In this document: one piece after another, positions 59,212 through 64,000 of the stretch
Layout of the letters: each line of letters begins with the position of its first letter
Numbering within the stretch: the stretch's first letter is position 1
NCBI GenBank assembly: GCA_018240595.1
Contig: JAFEFL010000064.1
Span: forward strand, 186,001-250,000
Direction of reading: 5' to 3'
From: Pseudomonadota bacterium
Lineage (GTDB): Bacteria > Pseudomonadota > Alphaproteobacteria > Rhizobiales > Xanthobacteraceae
Length of the DNA stretch: 64,000 bases
Position numbers and translations under genes: made by a program
Notes under the pieces: model-generated
Told to the model about the DNA's origin: nothing
Databases searched by the model: none
Seen by the model: only the letters and a program-made list of their open reading frames with translations

Positions 59212-59964
59212 ATGAAGGAAGTTGTGATCGTTACCGGCGCGAGCAGCGGCATCGGCGCCGCGACCGCGCGTCTTCTGGGCGCCGCCGGCGCCAGCGTCGT
59301 CGTCAACTACAACAGCTCCAAGCAGCTCGCCGACGGCGTCGTCGCCGACGTCGAGAAGCTCGGAGGCAAGGCTATCGCGGTCAAGGCCAATATGGGTGTC
59401 GAAGCCGACATCGTCCGCATGTTCGAGACGACCGACAAAACCTTCGGCGCGCTCACCGGCCTCGTCAACAATGCCGGTGTCAACGGGCCGCATCATCGCT
59501 CCGCCGACAGCTACGATTTCCAGGAGGCGATGGACATCTACGCGGTCAACGCCATCGGCGTGCTGATCTGCTGCCGCGAAGGCATCAAGCGCATGTCGAC
59601 GAAGTTCGGCGGCAAGGGCGGCTCGATCGTGAATATCTCGTCGATCGGCGCTCTCACCGGCTCGCCAGGGCGCTTCATTCACTATGCCGGCTCGAAGGCG
59701 GCGGTGGACACGATGACCAAGGGCCTCGCGGTCGAGGTGGCGCGCGACGGCGTGCGGGTCAATTCGATCCGCCCGGGCATGATCGACACGCCGATCCACG
59801 CCAAGGCCGGACAGGCCGACCGCGTGAAGGAGTTCGCGGCAAAAAATCCGCTCGGCCGGGCCGGCCTGCCGGAGGAAGTCGCGGAGGCGATCGTCTGGCT
59901 GCTGTCGAGCAAGGCTTCGCTGGTCACCGGCGCCGTGCTCGATGTCATGGGCGCTCAGCGCTGA
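59212..59964 (+). CDS. SDR-family NAD(P) oxidoreductase
   Basis: The 250-residue enzyme has TGASSGIGAATARLLGAAG (cofactor), VNNAGVNGPHHRS, the catalytic Ser in SIVNISSIGAL and Tyr-x-x-x-Lys in HYAGSKAAVDTMTKGLAVEV. ATG 59212 is preceded by GAGGA. It resembles glucose or 3-oxoacyl reductases. It is part of a group with the cupin gene and the Bug receptors. Confidence 0.92.
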   Translation: MKEVVIVTGASSGIGAATARLLGAAGASVVVNYNSSKQLADGVVADVEKLGGKAIAVKANMGVEADIVRMFETTDKTFGALTGLVNNAGVNGPHHRSADSYDFQEAMDIYAVNAIGVLICCREGIKRMSTKFGGKGGSIVNISSIGALTGSPGRFIHYAGSKAAVDTMTKGLAVEVARDGVRVNSIRPGMIDTPIHAKAGQADRVKEFAAKNPLGRAGLPEEVAEAIVWLLSSKASLVTGAVLDVMGAQR

Positions 59965-60008
59965 AGCCGCGGCGCAGCGACGATCGGACGTCGTCACGTT
60001 TCTAAATG

Positions 60009-60049
60009 CAGAAGCCGATCAGGGTCGAACCTGATCGGCTTCTGTTTGT
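60009..60049. terminator. Bidirectional terminator
   Basis: CAGAAGCCGATCAGG (60009-60023), loop gtcgaa, CCTGATCGGCTTCTG (60030-60044), a perfect 15-bp stem followed by TTTGT on the plus strand. It lies between the SDR gene and the converging Bug receptor. Confidence 0.9.
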
Positions 60050-60083
60050 CAGTCCGGCTTGCCGCGAAGGATGGCGGCGCTGC

Positions 60084-61055
60084 TTACATTTTCTCGATGC
60101 CGGCCGCCTGGATCATGTCGTGCCATCGTGACAGCTCATCGCGAACGAAGGCATCGAGTTCCAGCAGCGTCATCGTAGCCGGTTCATGGCCAAGGCCCAT
60201 GAGCTTCTGGCGGTTACCGGGATCGGACACCACCTTGGTCATTGTGGCATTCAGGCGCTCGACGATCGGCTTCGGCGTCTTTGCCGGCGCGAATAGCGCG
60301 ACCGATGCGTCGGTGACGACCTGGACGCCGGATTCAACCAGGGTCGGCACATCCGGAGCCACCGAAACCCGTTTGGCAGTCGTCGCGGCAAGGTAACGCA
60401 GCTGCCCGGCGGCGATATAGCCGCGCACCGCCTGAATATCGACGAACATCAGATCGATGCGCTGTGCCAGCAGGTCGCCGATAGCATTGACCACGCTCTT
60501 GTAAGGTATTTTCAGAATCTTGACGCCGGCGGCCTGCTGAAACACCTCGGCCGTGATCTCGACGTTGCTTTGCCAGTAGCCGACCGTCAGCGTCCCGGGA
60601 CGATCCTTGGCAGCCTTGATGACGTCGGCAACGGATTTGTAGCCGCTCTTTTCGTTGACGACCAACATCCATGGCGCGCGCACGACGAAGCCAACGGGCA
60701 CGAAATCCTTGATCTGATCGTACTGGGGATCCTTCATGAGGTTGGGATTCAGGGAGAAGGTGGAGCTCGCGGTCAGCAGCAACGTGTAGCCATCCGGCTT
60801 CGCCCTCGCCGCGTACCGCGATCCGATCATGCCGTTGGCCCCTGGCCGGTCGTCGATGATGATCGGCTGCCCAAGCTCCTTGCTGAGGCTCTCCTGCAGC
60901 ATGCGCCCGATGACGTCGGTTCCTCCCCCCGCCCCGAAGGGAATGACGAAGGTAATCGGCTTCTCGGGATAGGTCTGTGATCGAGCCGGCGCGCACAGGA
61001 GCGTCAGCCCCACAATGCTCGCTACCAGTGAATGGGTAAGCCGAAAGAGGGGCAT
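60084..61055 (-). CDS. Bug/TctC-family solute receptor
   Basis: The 323-residue protein has a signal peptide (HSLVASIVGLTLLCAPARS) and the Bug fold (YPEKPITFVIPFGAGGGTDVIGRMLQESL, IIDDRPGANGMIGSRYAARAKPDGYTLLL, VPTLVESGVQVVTDASVALF). It should bind an organic acid. The ATG at 61055 is preferred because it begins a canonical signal; an ATG at 61139 would add 28 residues. It is divergent from the next receptor. Confidence 0.9.
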   Translation of the reverse strand: MPLFRLTHSLVASIVGLTLLCAPARSQTYPEKPITFVIPFGAGGGTDVIGRMLQESLSKELGQPIIIDDRPGANGMIGSRYAARAKPDGYTLLLTASSTFSLNPNLMKDPQYDQIKDFVPVGFVVRAPWMLVVNEKSGYKSVADVIKAAKDRPGTLTVGYWQSNVEITAEVFQQAAGVKILKIPYKSVVNAIGDLLAQRIDLMFVDIQAVRGYIAAGQLRYLAATTAKRVSVAPDVPTLVESGVQVVTDASVALFAPAKTPKPIVERLNATMTKVVSDPGNRQKLMGLGHEPATMTLLELDAFVRDELSRWHDMIQAAGIEKM

Positions 61056-61363
61056 TTTCGTCCGTCCTGCCGTTGCATCCCGTACGGCTACCATGGGCGA
61101 CGCCATCATTCGCCCGGCGGATGGGGCGATTTCAGGCATCGAAAATGCCGCGGCGCAAACCTCAGCCGCCTCCGTGTTTCATTGTACGAAACTACGTGTC
61201 GGGGCGGTGGGCCGTGCCCGAGTTTTCTCTACCATCCGGCGCCGCAGCACAACCGCGCCCGCAGCGGCGTTTCACACCGCGACGGCGGAAACGGGTCGAA
61301 CAGCCCGAAGTGGGCGAAAACAAGCTCACACGGAAGCAAACACAGACCGATGGGAGAGAGACA

Positions 61364-62365
61364 ATGAAACCGACGAACGCGTGGACCCGGAAGACCAGCG
61401 AGACGATGCGCGGGCTGTCGATGGCGGCGGCAGTTCTCGGCGTGGCCGCGATGTTCGCGGGCGGCGCCACGGCGCAGCAGTATCCGGCCAAGAACATCAC
61501 CGCCATCGTGCCGTTTGCCGCCGGCGGCGGCGCCGATACCCAGACGCGCATCTGGGGCGGCGCGATCGCGCCGATCATCGGCCACCGCATCATCGTCGAA
61601 AACAACGGCGCGGCAGCGGGCATTCCCGGCACCAAGCAAGGCATCGCCGCCGATCCGGATGGCTACACCGTCCTGATCGGCGTCGCTTCCACCATCGCCA
61701 TCAATCCGTTCACCAACAAGGCCGCCAACTACAAACCGCTCGAAGATCTCAAGGCGGTCGCGATGATCGGTTACACGCCCTACGTCCTCGTGGTGGCGAA
61801 CAATCTCAACATCAAGACGTTCCCGGATCTGATGAAGTACGGCAAGGACAATCCGGGCAAGCTGACCTTCGCGAGCTGGACCAGCGTCGGCAATCTCGCG
61901 CGCCAGGGTCTCGAGCTGCGCTCCGGTCTCGCCATGACCCTGGTGCCTTACAAGGGCTCGGTCGACGCCATCAACGACGTCGTCGCCGGCCGCGCCTCGG
62001 CGACGATCGCCGACTCGGGCTCGATCATGCCGTTCATCAAGGCGGGTAGCGTCACGCCAATCGCCATCACCACGGGACAGAAGTCGACGTCGCTGCCCGA
62101 CGTGCCGACGATCGACGAGCTCGGTGTGAAGAACTACGTCATCGATTCCTGGGTCGCGATGTTCGTGCCGAAGAAAACGCCGGACGAGGTCGTCGAGTTT
62201 CTCAACAAGAAGACGCGCGAGGCGCTCAAGACCAAGAACGTGCAGGACCGCTACGCCGAAGTCGCGATCGAGACGCTCGATCTCAACGCCGCCGAAACGC
62301 AAGCCTTCATGGAGCGTCAGACCAAGAACTGGAAGTCGCTCGTCGAGCAGGTCGCGGCCAAGTAG
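61364..62365 (+). CDS. tctC: Bug/TctC-family solute receptor, transporter-linked
   Basis: The 333-residue protein has a signal-like start (AAAVLGVAAMFAGGATAQQ) and the Bug fold (YPAKNITAIVPFAAGGGADTQTRIWGG, IIVENNGAAAGIPGTKQGIAADPDGYTVLIGV). It directly precedes TctB and TctA, so it is the substrate-binding part of this tripartite tricarboxylate transporter. ATG 61364 follows GGGAGAGAG. Confidence 0.93.
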   Translation: MKPTNAWTRKTSETMRGLSMAAAVLGVAAMFAGGATAQQYPAKNITAIVPFAAGGGADTQTRIWGGAIAPIIGHRIIVENNGAAAGIPGTKQGIAADPDGYTVLIGVASTIAINPFTNKAANYKPLEDLKAVAMIGYTPYVLVVANNLNIKTFPDLMKYGKDNPGKLTFASWTSVGNLARQGLELRSGLAMTLVPYKGSVDAINDVVAGRASATIADSGSIMPFIKAGSVTPIAITTGQKSTSLPDVPTIDELGVKNYVIDSWVAMFVPKKTPDEVVEFLNKKTREALKTKNVQDRYAEVAIETLDLNAAETQAFMERQTKNWKSLVEQVAAK

Positions 62366-62399
62366 GCGTTTGACGCGCAAGGGGTTGGAGGCCTCTGAC

Positions 62400-63047
62400 A
62401 TGTCAACTCAGTCCGTCGAGGGACGGCGCGCAGTCGCCGTCCCCCGTTATGCACGGATCGATGTGATCGGCGGCGCGCTGATCGTCCTGCTCGCCGTCAC
62501 CATCTGGATCGGCGCGCGGGATCTGGATGCCGGTGCGCTGTCGCGGATCGGCACCGGCGCGCTGCCGAAGGGCCTCGCCGTCATTCTCTTCGTGGCGGGC
62601 GTCGCAATCCTTCTCAGGGGCCTGATGCAGAGCAACGAGGCCGCGGAGCGCTTCTATATTGCGGTTCGTCCGGCGGCGATCGTGGTCGCCTCGATCGTGC
62701 TGTTCGGCGTGTTCATCCGCGGCGGCGATTTCGGCCTGTTCTCGACGCCGCAGCTCGGGCTGATGATCGTCGGCCCGCTGACCGTGTTCATCTCCGGCAA
62801 TGCGACGCCGGAAATGGAAGTGAAGCGGCTGATCGTCCTGTCCTTCGGACTGACGGCGGCCATGCTGCTCGTCTTCATGGACCTGCTCAGCGTCACCATT
62901 CCCGTGTTTCCGGTTTTCATCCAGGAGCCGCTGACGCTGTCTCTCGGCATCGATACCGTGGTGCGGATCGCCTATGTCGGCTATGGCCTGCTCGCCGCGC
63001 TCCTGCACGTCATCTTCTTCGGACTGCCGGAGATGCGGCGTGGTTGA
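62400..63047 (+). CDS. tctB: TctB-family small membrane subunit
   Basis: The 215-residue protein has four membrane spans (IDVIGGALIVLLAVTIWIGA, GLAVILFVAGVAILLRGL, RLIVLSFGLTAAMLLVFMDL, AYVGYGLLAALLHVIFFG). It is the small integral subunit of the tripartite tricarboxylate transporter. ATG 62400 follows GGAGG by eight bases, and the TctA start overlaps its stop. Confidence 0.9.
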   Translation: MSTQSVEGRRAVAVPRYARIDVIGGALIVLLAVTIWIGARDLDAGALSRIGTGALPKGLAVILFVAGVAILLRGLMQSNEAAERFYIAVRPAAIVVASIVLFGVFIRGGDFGLFSTPQLGLMIVGPLTVFISGNATPEMEVKRLIVLSFGLTAAMLLVFMDLLSVTIPVFPVFIQEPLTLSLGIDTVVRIAYVGYGLLAALLHVIFFGLPEMRRG

Positions 63048-64000
63048 ACTGTTCCACCATCTCTATATCGGCTTCTCCACCATCCTGTCGGTGCAGAACG
63101 TCCTGCTGTGTCTCGTCGGCTGTCTGGTCGGCACGCTGATCGGCGTGCTGCCCGGCATCGGTCCGCTGGCGACCATCGCCATCCTGATGCCGCTGACCTA
63201 CAACGCCGAGCCGATCGGCTCGCTGATCATGCTCGCCGGCATCTACTACGGGTCGCAATATGGCGGCTCGACCACGGCGATCCTCGTCAACATGCCCGGC
63301 GAGACCTCGTCGCTGGTGACGACCTTCGACGGCCACGCGATGGCGCGCCAGGGCCGCGCCGGCAAGGCGCTCGGCATCGCCGCCATCGGCTCGTTCATCG
63401 CCGGCACCTTCGCTACCTTCGTCATCGCCGGCACCGCGATCCCGCTGTCGAAGCTGGCGCTGAGCTTTACCGCCGGCAACTATTTCGCGCTGATGGTGCT
63501 GGGCCTCAGCCTCGCCATCATTCTCGCCGGCGGCTCCGTGCTCAAGGCGATATGCATGCTGTTCATCGGCGTGCTGATGGCGCTGGTCGGCGCCGATCAG
63601 ATCACCGCCGAGCCGCGGCTGACCTTCGGCCTGCAGATCCTTTACGACGGCTTCGACATCGCCATCGTGTCGATGGGCCTGTTCGGCCTCGCGGAGATCC
63701 TGCGCAATCTCGAGACGCCGGAGCAGAAGCCCTTCGTCGGGCAGGTCGTCGGCAGCCTGCTGCCGGACCGCCAGGACATGAAGGAATCGGCTGGCGCCAT
63801 CGCCCGCGGTTCGGTGCTCGGCTCCATCATCGGTATCATTCCGGGCAACGGCGCGACCTTGTCGTCTTTCGTATCCTATGCGCTGGAGAAGGCGCTCTCC
63901 AAGCATCCGGAAAAATTCGGCAAGGGCGCGATCCAGGGCGTCGCCGGCCCGGAGTCGGCCAACAATGCCGCGGCGCAGACCACGTTCATTCCGCTGCTGA
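63040..64000 (+). CDS. tctA: TctA-family large membrane subunit (3' partial)
   Basis: The frame starts with GTG 63040 inside the last codons of tctB and is still open at the window end (about 320 codons seen; the full protein is about 500). Characteristic stretches are GVLPGIGPLATIAILMPLTY, AGIYYGSQYGGSTTAILVNMPGETSS, SFTAGNYFALMVLGLSLAII, and IIPGNGATLSSFVSYALEK. This is the main pore of the transporter whose receptor is the upstream Bug protein. Confidence 0.93.
   Translation, partial: MVELFHHLYIGFSTILSVQNVLLCLVGCLVGTLIGVLPGIGPLATIAILMPLTYNAEPIGSLIMLAGIYYGSQYGGSTTAILVNMPGETSSLVTTFDGHAMARQGRAGKALGIAAIGSFIAGTFATFVIAGTAIPLSKLALSFTAGNYFALMVLGLSLAIILAGGSVLKAICMLFIGVLMALVGADQITAEPRLTFGLQILYDGFDIAIVSMGLFGLAEILRNLETPEQKPFVGQVVGSLLPDRQDMKESAGAIARGSVLGSIIGIIPGNGATLSSFVSYALEKALSKHPEKFGKGAIQGVAGPESANNAAAQTTFIPLL

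Noticed and set aside
1..64000. CRISPR array or complete insertion sequence
   Set aside because: No regularly spaced direct repeats and no transposase with terminal inverted repeats were seen. Recombinases are all of the tyrosine type.

Overview
The window is high-GC alphaproteobacterial DNA, most like Hyphomicrobiales in the Xanthobacteraceae/Nitrobacteraceae range. The basis is family-level: several Bug-type solute receptors, a divided-permease NitT/TauT-like transporter, short palindromic intergenic repeats common in that group, and GTAACC-type ECF promoters. No rRNA, tRNA, CRISPR array or complete insertion sequence was seen.

Left core (1-19094). The genes are an FtsX-like permease (cut at the window start) with an HlyD adaptor, a single-domain response regulator, a Crp/Fnr regulator, YggS, a methyltransferase, a HerA-like ATPase, a two-gene ABC importer, an L,D-transpeptidase, an OmpR-type regulator, a cyclic-nucleotide-binding protein, exonuclease III, a LolA-like protein, FtsK and a class I aminotransferase. 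The importer follows a roughly 200-nt leader that folds on paper into three hairpins, the last of which buries a strong Shine-Dalgarno sequence in front of a small ORF. This leader is one of the two best candidates here for something undescribed.

Accessory region (about 19100-49695). It opens with an att-like sequence and an intact tyrosine integrase and ends in wreckage: a diverged second copy of the att-integrase segment carrying an internally deleted integrase, a citrate synthase pseudogene, and a fragment of a second recombinase that stops where core sequence resumes. Between them lie four blocks. (a) 20.8-26.6 kb holds lower-GC island genes: an AlpA-like regulator, a DUF3631 ATPase, a possible HUH-type Rep protein, and small orphans including a tandem paralogous pair. 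(b) 26.7-32.6 kb is an inorganic-carbon uptake locus: a divergent LysR gene, dabB, dabA and a translationally coupled cysteine-rich third gene. (c) 34.6-42.7 kb is an ECF sigma factor/NrsF anti-sigma unit with four near-identical promoters (GTAACC, 16 nt, CGAA). These precede a small membrane protein, a TlpA-like protein, a thioredoxin/CcdA operon with a secreted five-fold NPCAP-repeat protein, and a bufferin-type (DUF2282, DUF692/MNIO, DUF2063, DoxX) operon. Together they look like a metal or thiol stress regulon moved as a block. (d) 43.1-47.6 kb holds signalling genes: a diguanylate cyclase, a Crp/Fnr protein and a chemotaxis receptor.

Right core (49708-64000). The genes are a methyltransferase, three Bug/TctC receptors, an SbmA/BacA-like ABC exporter, GH1 and GH4 glycosidases, an NTF2-like protein, an IclR regulator, a cupin, an SDR dehydrogenase, and TctB plus the start of TctA, cut by the window end. 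This reads as a carbohydrate and organic-acid catabolic neighbourhood fed by tripartite tricarboxylate transporters.

All functional calls are from reading translated sequence and motifs; no searches or structure predictions were run.
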